Shown here: in pieces, positions 22,311 to 34,539 of the stretch
Numbering within the stretch: the first letter of the stretch is position 1
Layout of the letters: each line of letters begins with the position of its first letter
Made by a program: the position numbers and the translations under genes
NCBI RefSeq assembly: GCF_036320965.1
Contig: NC_092225.1
Location: 81,642,113 to 81,706,112 of the forward strand
DNA: 64,000 bases
From: Panulirus ornatus
Lineage: Eukaryota > Arthropoda > Malacostraca > Decapoda > Palinuridae
Reading direction: 5' to 3'
Notes under the pieces: generated by a model
The model's database searches: none
What the model was told of the DNA's origin: nothing
Seen by the model: the letters and a program-made list of their open reading frames with translations, nothing else

Positions 22311-24772
22311 GTGAGAACAAAGGATGTAAGGAGAGTGGGGGAGGAATGGGATGTATTTAGGGAAGCAGTGATGGCTTGTGCAAAAGATGCTTGTGGCATG
22401 AGAAGCGTGGGAAGTGGGCAGATTAGAAAGGGTAGTGAGTGGTGGGATGAAGAAGTAAGATTATTAGTGAAAGAGAAGAGAGAGGCATTTGGATGATTTT
22501 TGCTGAGAAATAATGCAAATGACTGGAAGGTGTATAAAAGAAAGAGGCAGGAGGTCAAGAAAAAGGTGCAAGAGGCAAAAAAGAGGGCAAATGAGAGTTG
22601 GGGTGAGAGAGTATCATTAAATTTTAGGGAGAATAAAAAGTTTTGGAAGGAGTTAAATAAAGTGCGTAAGACAAGAGAACAAATGGGAACAGCAGTGAAG
22701 GGGACTTATGGGGAGGTGATAACAAGTAGTGGTGATGTGAGAAGGAGATAGCGTGAGTATTATGAAGGTTTGTTGAATGTGTTTGATGATAGAGTGGCAG
22801 ATATAGTGTGTTTTGGTTGAGGTGGTGTGCAAAGTGAGAGGGTTAGGGAGAATGATTTAGTAAACAGAGAAGTGGTAGTAAAAGCTTTGCAGAAGGTGAA
22901 AGCCAGCAAGGCAGCAGGTTTGGATGGTATTGCAGTGGAATTTATTAAAAAGGGGGGTGACTGTATTGTTGACTGGTTGGTAAGGTTATTTAATGTATGT
23001 ATGACTTAAGGTGAGGTCCCTGAGGACTGGTGGAATGCTTGCATAGTGCCATTGTACAAAGGCAAAAGGGATAAGATTTAGTGGTCAAATTACAGAGGTA
23101 TAAGTTTGTTGAGTATTCCTGGGAAATTATATGGGAGGGTATTGATTGGGAGGGTGAAGGCATGTACAGAGCATCAGATTGGGGAAGAGTAGTGTGGTTT
23201 CTGAAGTGGTAGAGGATGTGTGGATCAGGTGTTTCTTTGAAAAATGTATGTGAGATATACTTAGAAAAGCAAATGGTTTTGTGTGTAGCATTTATGTACC
23301 TGGAGAAGGCATATGATAGAGTTGATAGAGATGCTCTTTGGAAGGTATTACGAATATATGGTGTGGGAGGTAAGTTGTTAGAAGCAGTGAAAAGTTTTTA
23401 TCGAGGATGTAAGGCATGTGTACGTGTAGGGAGAGAGGAAAGTGATTGGTTTTTAGTGAATGTTTGTTTGCGCCAGGGGTGTGTGATGTCCTCATGGTTG
23501 TTTAATTTGTTTATGGATGGGGTTGTTTGGGAGGTGAATGCAAGAGTTTTGGAAAGATGGGCGAGTATGCAGTCTGTTGTGGATGAGAGAGCTTGGTAAG
23601 TGAGTGAGTTGTTGTTCACTTATGATACAGCGCTGGTGGCTGATTCATGTCAGAAACTGCAGAAGCCAGTGACTGAGTTTGGTTAAGTGTGTGAAAGAAG
23701 AAAGCTGAGAGTAAATGTGAACAAGAGCAAGGTTATTAGGTACAGTAGGGTTGAGAGACAAGTCAACTGGGAGGTAAGTTTGAATGGAGAAAAACTGGAG
23801 GAAGTAAAGTGTTTTAGATATCTGGGAGTGTATTTTGCAGCAGATGGAACCATGGAAGCAGAAGTGAATCATAGGGTGGGGAGGGGGCAAAAGTTCTGGG
23901 AGCATTGAAGAATGTGTGGAAGAACATTGTCTTGGAAAGCAAAAATGGCTATGTTTGAAGGAATAGTGGTTTCAACAATGTTATTTGGTTGCAAGGCATG
24001 GGCTATGGATAGAGTTGTGCGCAGGAGGGTGGATGTGCTGGAAATGAGATGTTTGAGGGCAATATGTGGTGTGAGGTGGTTTGATCGAGTAAGTAATGTA
24101 AGGGTAAGAGGGATGTGTGGTAATGAAAAGAGTGTGGTTGAGAGAGCAGAAGAGGGTGTTTTGAAATGGTTTGATCACATGGAGAGAATGAGTGAGGAAA
24201 GATTGACAAAGCGGATATATGTGTCAGAGGTGGAGGGAACGAGAAGTGGGAGACTAAATTGAAGGTGGAAAGATGGTATGAAAAAGATTTTGTGTGATCG
24301 GGGCCTGAACATGCAGGAGGGTGAATAGAGTGAATTGGAATGAGGTGGTATACCGGGGTCGACGTGCTGTCAGTTGATTGAACCAGGGCATGTGAAGCGT
24401 CTGGGGTAAACCACGGAAAGTTTTCTGGGGCCTGGATGTGGAAAGGGAGCCGTGGTTTCGTGAGTGTGAACGAATGGGGCCTTTGTTGTCTTTTCCTAGC
24501 GCTACCTCGCGCACATGCGGGGGGAGGGGGTTTTCATTTCATGTGTGGCGGGGTGGTTACGGGAATGAATAATGGGAGAATATGAATTATGTACATGTGT
24601 ATATATGTATATGTCTGTGTGTATATATATGTATACGTTGAGATGTATAGGTATGAATATGTGCGTGTGTGGATGTGTATGTATATACATTTGTATGTGG
24701 GTGGGTTGGGCCATTCTTTCGTCTGTTTCCTTGCGCTACCTCACTAACGCGGGAGACAGCGACAAAGTATAA
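22311..24772 (+). mobile_element. RTE LINE, intermediate-age copy (linker to 3' tail, long 3' UTR)
   Basis: The plus strand encodes the linker (SEWWDEEVRLLVKEKREAFG), RT (SKAAGLDGIAVEFIKKGG, LEKAYDRVDRDALWKVLR, RQGCVMSSWLF; FADD is altered to FTYDT near 23620), and the C-terminal domain to about 24262. It then has the long-form 3' UTR ending AACGCGGGAGACAGCGACAA and an AATAAATATAAATAAA tail. At least five frameshifts or stops separate its open pieces. The endonuclease is missing through 5' truncation. It is intermediate in decay between the 26000-27560 copies and the short-tail copies. Confidence 0.93.
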
Positions 24773-25129
24773 TAAATATAAATAAATATTTGGTATTATT
24801 AGTAATGAAACCATAAATATCCATTACTTATATGGTTTGATTTACATGATCATTTTTAAGAACATAACATTTGTGTAAATGTAGAAGTTCTTGGACTACG
24901 AAAATCCTCAAGATCATTAAGATCATTGACTCCAATTTACACTTGGAAATAACTAATTAGTGGGACCAGAGGCATAGAAAACTTTAGAGCACAACCTCTG
25001 GAATTAAAATGTGCCTTTTGTACATAATGAGAAAATGTCTTAAAACATCCACATCTGAGACTTTTCAACACATAAAGATCAATTATCAGAAACACCCTGG
25101 GATGCACTGTGGAGAGGTTTGAGAGTGCC
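24773..25129. other. Unique DNA, nothing recognised
   Basis: AT-rich; no convincing frame. It may be the decayed body belonging to the tail repeat that follows. Confidence 0.35.
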
Positions 25130-25285
25130 CAGGACATATTATACCAGACCAGCCAGGCTTTGAAATATATGTAGGCCCTAGGGCTGAGGTCTCCAGTGGC
25201 TTGGTTGACCAACAAACCAACCTATCAGCCTAGGCTTTGGTGGTAGATGACTCGTGAAGACCATACTAGATATTTACCAGGTACA
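25130..25285 (+). repeat. Dispersed tail repeat shared with 49790-49960
   Basis: ACCAGACCAGCCAGGCT, then ATGTAGG.CC, then AGCTTGGTTGACCAA-like and ACCAGGTA blocks occur here and, in the same order, at 49790-49960. At the second site they follow a fossil Jockey-like LINE, so this is probably the 3' UTR of that family, or a SINE sharing it. It resembles a tail I know to be common in decapod genomes. Confidence 0.55.
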
Positions 25286-25317
25286 AATACTTCTATGGAT
25301 TCCTGCTACACTCCCTC

Positions 25318-25560
25318 ACTTAATTAAGTTACACTTTACTAGTATATAGAGATGCCTTATGTCACAAGCATCACCAATTAGTACTTTGAAAAATCCTTGA
25401 GTTATGGTTAACTTTTTAGCATAATGTCTTAACCTTGGGGACTCTAGCCTACTTTTATGAGCTGCTGTCATTTGAATTGAAATACTCACTTTATCAGTAT
25501 GTAGAGATACCTTATGTTGCAGAAAACTATAATTATCACTGGAAAGAATCTTGGTATCTA
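25318..25560 (+). repeat. Diverged ~165-bp repeat, cluster 2
   Basis: Two units matching the cluster at 19395: ATATAGAGATGCCTTATGTCAC near 25343 and ATGTAGAGATACCTTATGTTGC near 25498. Each is followed by a TCCTTGAGTTATGGTTA-like or equivalent block. Unit spacing is about 150 bp. Confidence 0.55.
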
Positions 25561-25998
25561 TTAAATTTGGTAATGATTGGCTGGATGTTGAACTCTTAGT
25601 CCTGTGAAATGTCTCTTGTGTACAATTCATTCATTTGTGGTGGAGAAGTGGAAAAGTGGTGTGGATCTATGAGTCAGCAAAAGAAAACAAACACATATGT
25701 GTCATATTTGAATACCCATACAGCAACAAATATGGGCAGTTTACGAGATTTTTCCCTTTAACCCTTTGCATGTATAGTCTGGCCAAAAATTACTTTTAAA
25801 AGTAACTCCTTTGTTGTTGAAAGGTATGACAAACCTGCAAAGAATTCCAAAAATTGGTAGTCTTGGGTTTATTTTTGGGGGAATATGTGGAGCCACCAGT
25901 GACACTATTCCTGTCACTTGCCATAATGCAGTGACAACAATCTTGCTCATCATCCTTATCAAGATGACAGGAGAGGTTGTGTTCATTTTGATATCCAT
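25561..25998. other. Unique DNA, nothing recognised
   Basis: Overlapping frames on both strands near 25741-26038 shadow each other and run into the RTE tail. No domain is seen. Confidence 0.4.
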
Positions 25999-26480
25999 AA
26001 CATGCAGGAGGGTGAAAGGCATGCAAGGAATAGAGTGAATTGGAACAATGTGGTATACCGGGGTCGACGTGCTGTCAGTGGATTGAACCAGGACATGTGA
26101 AGTGTCTGGGGTAAACCATGTAAAGTTCTGTGGTGCCTGGATGTGGAAAGGGAGCTGTGGTTTCAGTGCATTATTACATGACAGCTAGAGAATGAGTGTG
26201 AACGAATGTGGCTCTTGTTGTCTTTTCCTAGCGCTACCTCGCACACATGAGGGGGAGGGGTTTTTTATTTCATGTGTGGCGGGTGGGGATGGGAATGAGT
26301 AAAGGCAGACTATGAATTATGTACATGTGTGTATATATATATATATGTCTGTGTGTATATATATGTATATCTGAAGATGTATAGGTATGTATATTTGCGT
26401 GTGTGGACGTGGGTTGGGCCATTCTTTTGTCTGTTTCCTTGCTCTACCTCGCTAACATGGGAGACAGCAACAAAGCAAAA
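25999..26480 (+). mobile_element. RTE LINE, severely 5'-truncated (3' UTR, long form)
   Basis: Begins within the last ~20 codons (NMQEGE region) and continues through the long 3' UTR to the GGGAGACAGCAACAAAGC terminus and an AATAAATAAATAAA tail. A second RTE copy starts immediately after the tail. Confidence 0.9.
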
Positions 26481-26502
26481 TAGATAGAATAAATAAATAA
26501 AT

Positions 26503-27565
26503 TAAGTTTGAATGGAGAAAAACTGGAGGAAGTTGTTTTAGATATGTAGAGTGGATTTAGCAGCGGATGGAACCATGGAAGTGGAAGTGAGTCACAGGGT
26601 GGTGTAGGTGGCGGAGGCTCTGGGAGTGTTGAAGAATGTGTGGAAGGCAAGAATGTTATCTCGGAGAGCAAAAAATGGATATGTTCGAAGGAATAGTGGT
26701 TCCAAGAATGTTATATGGTTGTGAGGCATGGGCTATTGATAGGGTTGTGCTGAGAAGGGTGGATGTGTTGGCAGTGAAATGTTTGAGGACAATATGTGGT
26801 GTAAGGTGGTTGGATCGAGTAAGTAATGAAAGGGTAGGAGAGATGTGTGGTAATAAAAAGAGTGTGGTTGAGAGAGCAGGGGAGGGTTTATTGAAATGGT
26901 TTGGTCACATGGAAAGAATGAGTGAGGAAAGATTGACAAAGAGGATATATGTGTCAGAGGTAGAGGGAAGGAGGAGAAGTGGGATACTAAATTGGAGATG
27001 GAAGGATGGAGTGGAAAAGATTTTGAGCGATTGGGGCCTGAACATACAGGAGGGTGAAAGGTGTGCAAAGAATAGAGTGAATTTGGAACGATGTGTTATA
27101 CTGGGGTTGATGTGCTGTCAGTGGATTGAACTAGGGCATGTGAAGCATCTGGGGTAAATCATGGAAAGCTGTGTGGGGCCTGGATGTGGAAAGGGAGCTG
27201 TGGTTTCGGGCATTATTGCATGACAGCTAGAGACTGAGTGTGAACGAATGAGGCCTTTGTTGTCTCTTCCTAGCGCTACCCCGCACACATGAGGGGGGAG
27301 GGGGAAGGTATTCCATGTGTGGCGAGGTGGCGATGGGAATGAATAAAGGCAGACAGTGTGAATTGTGTGCATGAGTATATATGTATGTGTCTGTGTGTGT
27401 ATATATATGTGTACATTGAGATGTATAGGTATGTATATTTGCGTGTGTGGACATGTGTGTGTGTATACATTGTGTATGGGGGTGGGTTGGGCCATTTCTT
27501 TCGTCTGTTTCCTTGCGCTACCTCGCAAACGCGGGAGACAGCGACAAAGCAAAATAAATGAAATG
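26503..27565 (+). mobile_element. RTE LINE, 5'-truncated copy (C-terminal domain, long 3' UTR)
   Basis: Starts at the SLNGEKLEE segment and encodes the C-terminal domain with disruptions ([41 protein letters not shown]). It has the long 3' UTR and an AATAAATGAAATGAA tail. This copy is the template matched by the error-rich sequence at about 32940-33800. Confidence 0.92.
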
Positions 27566-27572
27566 AATATAT

Positions 27573-27617
27573 ACGACGTGAGAAATACGTGGGAAGTATT
27601 CTTTCTCCCCTACCCCC

Positions 27618-27622
<5 letters not shown>
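27573..27622 (-). mobile_element. Fragment of RTE-derived mini-element
   Basis: About 50 bp (ATACGTGGGAAGTATTCTTT and on to the CCCAGGGA end) match only the 5' end of the mini-element, joined to a long TA tract. Confidence 0.8.

Positions 27623-27693
<71 letters not shown>
27622..27693. repeat. (TA)n tract, about 70 bp
   Basis: Uninterrupted TA followed by T10. It sits at the 3' tail of the next minus-strand RTE. Confidence 0.95.
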
Positions 27694-27701
<8 letters not shown>

Positions 27702-27702
27702 T

Positions 27703-29626
27703 TGCGCTGTCTCCCGCGTTTGCGAGGTAGCGCAAGGAAACAGACGAAAGAAATGGTCCAACCCACCCCCATACACATGTATATACATACGTCCACACAC
27801 GCAAATATACATACCTACACAGCTTTCCATGGTTTACCCCAGACGCTTCACATGCCTTGATTCAATCCACTGACAGCACGTCAACCCCGGTATACCACAT
27901 CGCTCCAATTCACTTTATTCCTTGCCCTTCTTTCACCCTCCTGCATGTTCAGGCCCCAATCACACAAAATCTTTTTCACTCCATCTTTCCACCTCCAATT
28001 TGGTCTCCCTCTTCTCCTTGTTCCCTCCACCTCCGACACATATATCCTCTTGGTCAATCTTTCCTCACTCATTCTCTCCATGTGACCAAACCATTTCAAA
28101 ACACCCTCTTCTGCTCTCTCAACCACGCTCTTTTTATTTCCACACATCTCTCTTACCCTTACGTTACTTACTTGATCAAACCACCTCACACCACACATTG
28201 TCCTCAAACATCTCATTTCCAGCACATCCATCCTCCTGCGCACAACTCTATCCATAGTCCACGCCTCGCAACCATACAACATTGTTGGAACCACTATTCC
28301 TTCAAACATAGCCATTTTTGCTTTCGGAGATAATGTTCTCGACTTCCACACATTCAAGGCTCCCAGAATTTTCGCCCCCTCCCCCACCCTATGATCCACT
28401 TCCGCTTCCATGGTTCCATCCGCTGCCAGATCCACTCCCAGATATCTAAAACACTTCACTTCCTCCAGTTTTTCTCCATTCAAACTCACCTCCCAATTGA
28501 CTTGACCCTCAACCCTACTGTACCAAATAACCTTGCTCTTATTCACATTTACTCTTAACTTTCTTCTTTCACACACTTTACCAAACTCAGTCACCAGCTT
28601 CTGCAGTTTCTCACATGAATCAGCCACCAGCGCTGTATCATCAACGAACAACAACTGACTCACTTCCCAAGCTCTCTCATCCCCAACAGACTTCATACTT
28701 GCCCCTCTTTCCAAAACTCTTGCATTCACCTCCCTAACAACCCCATCCATAAACAAATTAAACAACCATGGAGACATCACACACCCCTGCCGCAAACCTA
28801 CATTCACTGAGAACCAATCACTTTCCTCTCTTCCTACACGTACACATGCCTTACATCCTCGATAAAAACTTTTCACTGCTTCTAACAACTTGCCTCCCAC
28901 ACCATATATTCTTAATACCTTCCACAGAGCATCTCTGTCAACTCTATCATATGCCTTCTCCAGATCCATAAATGCTACATACAAATCCATTTGCTTTTTT
29001 AAGTATTTCTCACATACATTCTTCAAAGCAAACACCTGATCCACACATCCTCTACCACTTCTGAAACCACACTGCTCTTCCCCAATCTGATGCTCTGTAC
29101 ATGCCTTCACCCTCTCAATCAATACCCTCCCATATAATTTACCAGGAATACTCAACAAACTTATACCTCTGTAATTTGAGCACTCACTCTTATCCCCTTT
29201 GCCTTTGTACAATGGCACTTTGCACGCATTCTGCCAATCCTCATTCACCTCACTGTGAGTCATACATACATTAAATAACCTTACCAACCAGTCAACAATA
29301 CAGTCACCCCCTTTTTTAATAAATTCCACTGCAATACCATCCAAACCTGCTGCCTTGCCGGCTTTCATCTTCCGCAAAGCTTTTACTACCTCTTCTCTGT
29401 TTACCAACTCATTTTCCCTAACCCTCTCACTTTGCACACCACCTCGACCAAAACACCCTATATCTGCCACTCTATCATCAAACACATTCAACAAACCTTC
29501 AAAATACTCACTCCATCTCCTTCTCACATCACCACTACTTGTTATCACCTCCCCATTTGCGCCCTTCACTGAAGTTCCCATTTGCTCCCTTGTCTTACGC
29601 ACTTTATTTACCTCCTTCCAGAACAT
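27703..29626 (-). mobile_element. RTE LINE, well preserved minus copy with an open frame for RT and C-terminal domain
   Basis: From 29626 down to 27881 the minus strand is open for about 580 codons. It covers [112 protein letters not shown] and the C-terminal domain ending VVYRG. FADD is FVDD here, keeping both catalytic aspartates. One Lys is lost from GALKNVWK by a 3-bp deletion. The short 3' UTR lies at 27703-27880. There is no endonuclease. The frame runs on artificially into the antisense of the next copy. It is nearly identical to 52290-53380. Confidence 0.95.
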
Positions 29627-29631
29627 ACATA

Positions 29632-30212
29632 CAATGTTGTGTGGTTGTGAGGCGTGGGCTATGGATAGAGTTGTGCGCAGGAGGATGGATGTGCTGGAAA
29701 TGAGATGTTTGAGGACAATGTGTGGTGTGAGGTGGTTTGATCGAGTAAGTAACGTAAGGGTAAGAGAGATGTGTGGAAATAAAAAGAGCGTGGTTGAGAG
29801 AGCAGAAGAGGGTGTTTTGAAATGGTTTGGGCACATGGAGAGAATGAGTGAGGAAAGATTGACCAAGAGGATATATGTGTCGGAGGTGGAGGGAACGAGG
29901 AGAAGAGGGAGACCAGATTGGAGGTGGAAAGATGGAGTGAAAAAGATTTTGTGTGATCGGGGCCTGAACATGCAGGAGGGTGAAAGGAGGGCAAGGAATA
30001 GAGTGAATTGGAACGATGTGGTATACCGGGGTTGACGTGCTGTCAGTGGATTGAATCAAGGCATGTGAAGCGTCTGGGGTAAACCATGGAAAGCTGTGTA
30101 GGTATGTATATTTGCGTGTGTGGACGTATGTATATACATGTGTATGGGGGTGGGTTGGGCCATTTCTTTCGTCTGTTTCCTTGCGCTACCTCGCAAACGC
30201 GGGAGACAGCAA
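29632..30212 (+). mobile_element. RTE LINE, 5'-truncated plus copy (C-terminal domain and short 3' UTR)
   Basis: Starts at the [13 protein letters not shown] segment and is open to VVYRG at 30035. The short 3' UTR follows, ending GGGAGACAGC, and then a TA tail. It lies head to head with the previous minus copy, so 27703-28290 and 29632-30212 form inverted repeats with ~580-bp arms. Confidence 0.93.
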
Positions 30213-31585
<1,373 letters not shown>

Positions 31586-31604
31586 ATATATATATATATA
31601 TATA

Positions 31605-32940
31605 GCGTAAATGGGGAGGTGATAACAAGTAGTGGTGATGTGAGAAGGAGATGGAATGAGTATTTTGAAGGTTTGTTAAATGTGTCTGATGACAGAGTGG
31701 CAGATTTAGGGTGTTTGGGTCGAGGTGGTGTGCAAAGTGAGGGGGTTAGGGAAAATGATTTGGTAAACAGAGAAGAGGTAGTAAAAGCTTTGCGGAAGAT
31801 GAAAGCCGGCAAGGCAGCAGGTTTGGATGGTATTGCAGTGGAATTTATTAAAAAAGGGGGTGACTGTATTGTTGACTGGTTGGTAAGGTTATTTAATGTA
31901 TGTATGACTCATGGTGAGGTGCCTGAGGATTGGCGGAATGCGTGCATAGTGCCATTGTACAAAGGCAAAGGGGATAAGAGTGAGTGCTCAAATTACAGAG
32001 GTATAAGTTTGTTGAGTATTCCTGGTAAATTATATGGGAGGGTGTTGATTGAGAGGGTGAAGGCATGTACAGAGCATCAGATTGGGGAAGAGCAGTGTGG
32101 TTTCAGAAGTGGTAGAGGATGTGTGGATCAGGTGTTTGCTTTGAAGAATGTATGTGAGAAATACTTAGAAAAGCAAATGGATTTGTATGTAGCATTTATG
32201 GATCTGGAGAAGGCATATGATAGAGTTGATAGAGATGCTCTGTGGAAGGTATTAAGAATATATGGTGTGGGAGGCAAGTTGTTAGAAGCAGTGAAAAGTT
32301 TTTATCGAGGATGTAAGGCATGTGTACGTGTAGGAAGAGAGGAAAGTGATTGGTTCTCAGTGAATGTAGGTTTGCGGCAGGGGTGTGTGATGTCTCCATG
32401 GTTGTTTAATTTGTTTATGGATGGGGTTGTTAGGGAGGTAAATGCAAGAGTCTTGGAAAGAGGGGCAAGTATGAAGTCTGTTGGGGATGAGAGAGCTTGG
32501 GAAGTGAGTCAGTTGTTGTTCGCTGATGATACAGTGCTGGTGGCTGATTCATGTGAGAAACTGCAGAAGCTGGTGGCTGAGTTTGGTAAAGTGTGTGGAA
32601 GAAGAAAGTTAAGAGTAAATGTGAATAAGAGCAAGGTTATTAGGTACAGTAGGGGTTTAGGGTCAAGTCAATTGGGAGGTGAGTTTGAATGGAGAAAAAC
32701 TGGAGCAAGTGAAGTGTTTTAGATATCTGGGAGTGGATCTGTCAGCGGATGGAACCATGGAAGCGGAAGTGATCATAGGGTGGGGGAGGGGGGCGAAATT
32801 TTGGGAGCCTTGAAAAATGTGTGGAAGTCGAGAACATTATCTCGGAAAGCAAAAATGGGTATGTTTGATAGGAATAGTGGTTCCAACAATGTTGTATGGT
32901 TGCGAGGCGTGGGCTATGGATAGAGTTGTGCGCAGGAGGA
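31605..32940 (+). mobile_element. RTE LINE plus copy running into the error-rich block
   Basis: Starts at VNGEVITSSGDVRRRWNEYF and is open through the entire RT, including [13 protein letters not shown], to about 32650. There single-base indels begin (GGGGTTTAGGG where the partner copy has GGGTTGAGGG) and the frame is lost. The undamaged counterpart is at 55366-57236. Near 32940-32960 the sequence stops matching that counterpart and starts matching 26770 onward. Confidence 0.9.
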
Positions 32941-32949
32941 TGGATGTGC

Positions 32950-33810
32950 TGGAAGTGAAATGTTTGAGGACAATATTTGGTGTAAGGGGTTTTGGATCGA
33001 GTAAGTAATAAAAGGGGTTAGGAGAGATTGTGGTAAAAAAAGAGTGGGGTTTGAAGAGCAGGGGGGGTTAAATTGGGAAATGGTTTGGTCCACATGGAAA
33101 GAAAAAGTGAGGAAAGTTTTTGAAAAAAAAAGGGAGGAAATTTTGTGTCAGGGGGTAGAGGGAAGGGGAGAAAGTGGAAAACAAATTGGAAAAGGAAGGA
33201 GGGATTTGGAAAAATTTTGAGCGTTTGGGGGCCCTAAAACATACAAAAGGGGGGAAAGGTTTTCAAAGAATAGAGTGAATTTGGAACGAGGGTTTTAAAA
33301 ACGGGGGTTTAATGTGCTGTCAGGGGATTGAAAAAAGGGCCCATTTGAAGCAACTGGGGTAAATCAGGAAAGCTTTGGGGCCTGGTTTTTAAAGGGGAGC
33401 TGGGGTTTCCCGGCCCCTTTAAATTGAAAAAAACAGTTTGAGACTAAAGTGTGAACAAAAGAGGCCTTTTGTTGTCTCTTCCCTAGCGCTACCCCCGCAC
33501 ACTAAAGGGGGGGGGGGGAAGGTTTTCCAAATGTGGGGCGGGGTGGCGAGGGGAATGAATAAAGGCAGACGTGTAATTGGGGTGCTTGAGTAAATATGTA
33601 TGTTTTCCTGTGTGTGATAAAAAATTTTGTAAAAATTAAAGATGTTGGGTAGGGAAATTTTTTCCCGTGTGGGGGCCAAGGTGTGTGTATACATTGTGTA
33701 TGGGGGGGGGTTTTGGGCCATTTTTTTCGTCTGTTCCTTGCCAACCCGCAAACGGGGGAGACAGCGACAAAGCAAAATAAATGAAATGAATATATACGAC
33801 GTGAGAATTA
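32950..33810 (+). mobile_element. Error-rich copy of the RTE C-terminal end and long 3' UTR at 26780-27600
   Basis: Matches the plus-strand RTE tail, including the CCTAGCGCTACC and GACAGCGACAAAGC blocks and the ATATACGACGTGAGAA segment unique to 27565-27590. Homopolymers are expanded (for example G9 near 33508). Confidence 0.8.
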
Positions 33811-33811
33811 C

Positions 33812-34330
33812 GTGGGAAGTACTTTCTTTCTCTCTTTACATCTCTTCCTCTCTCTTCTTCTCTTCTCGTCTTCCCTTTCTCTCCCTTTCTTTCTCTCCTC
33901 TCTCCTTCTCTTTCTCTCCTTCTTCTCTTCTTCTCTTCCTTCTCACCTCTCTTCTACTTCCCTTTCTTCTTTCTCTCACTTCTCTTCTCCCTCTCTTCTC
34001 TCATCATCCCTTCTCTCTTCTTCTTTCTCTTCTTCTCCTCATTCTTCTTTGCCTCAATCTCTTCTCCTCTCATCTCCTCATCTCACTTTCTTGTCTTCTT
34101 TTCCTCTCTTTCCCTCCCTTCCCTCCTCCCCTTCTTCTCTCTTCTTTCTTCCTCCCCTCTCTCTTCTTTCTCCTTTCTCCCCTCTCTCTCACTTTCTCCC
34201 TCTCTCTCATCTCCTCCATCCCTCTTCTCTTCTCCTCTTCCTCCCATTCTCCTTTCTTCTCCTTCTCTTCTTCTCTTCTTTCTCCCCTTCCTACCACCTC
34301 TTCTTTCTTCTCCACCCTCCGCGCCTTAAA
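33812..34330. repeat. Long C/T-only low-complexity tract
   Basis: About 520 bp of almost pure pyrimidine (CTCTTCTTTCTC-like) with no simple period. The matching clean locus has TTCTTTCTCCCCTACCCCCA followed by (TA)n at this place. With the following ~120 bp of odd A/C-rich sequence (34331-34455) it forms an insertion relative to 27600-27622. It may be a sequencing artefact at the TA hairpin or a real polypyrimidine insertion. Confidence 0.7.
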
Positions 34331-34539
34331 GACTAAAATGAACGAAATAAAGATAACCCACCCCCCAAGACCTAACTACAGAAGAAAAAAAGAAAACAAC
34401 CCGTACCAAAACATCGAATTAACCTTCAAACCCACGATACGCATCGCATGTAACAGACCCTACCCAAGGGATAAAATATATAATATATATATTATTATAT
34501 ATATAATATAATATATAGATATAAATATATATAATATTT

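Noticed and set aside
29355..30035. 226-codon plus-strand frame joining two RTE copies
   Set aside because: Its first half is antisense to the minus-strand RTE and only the second half is real RTE C-terminal coding. The fusion is an accident of the head-to-head joint. The same holds at 53109-53789 and for the far ends of the frames at 27881-29971 and 55202-57049.
33840..34511. Ser/Leu-rich 170-289 codon frames
   Set aside because: They translate a pyrimidine-only tract. The composition forces Ser, Leu, Phe and Pro codons and removes stops.
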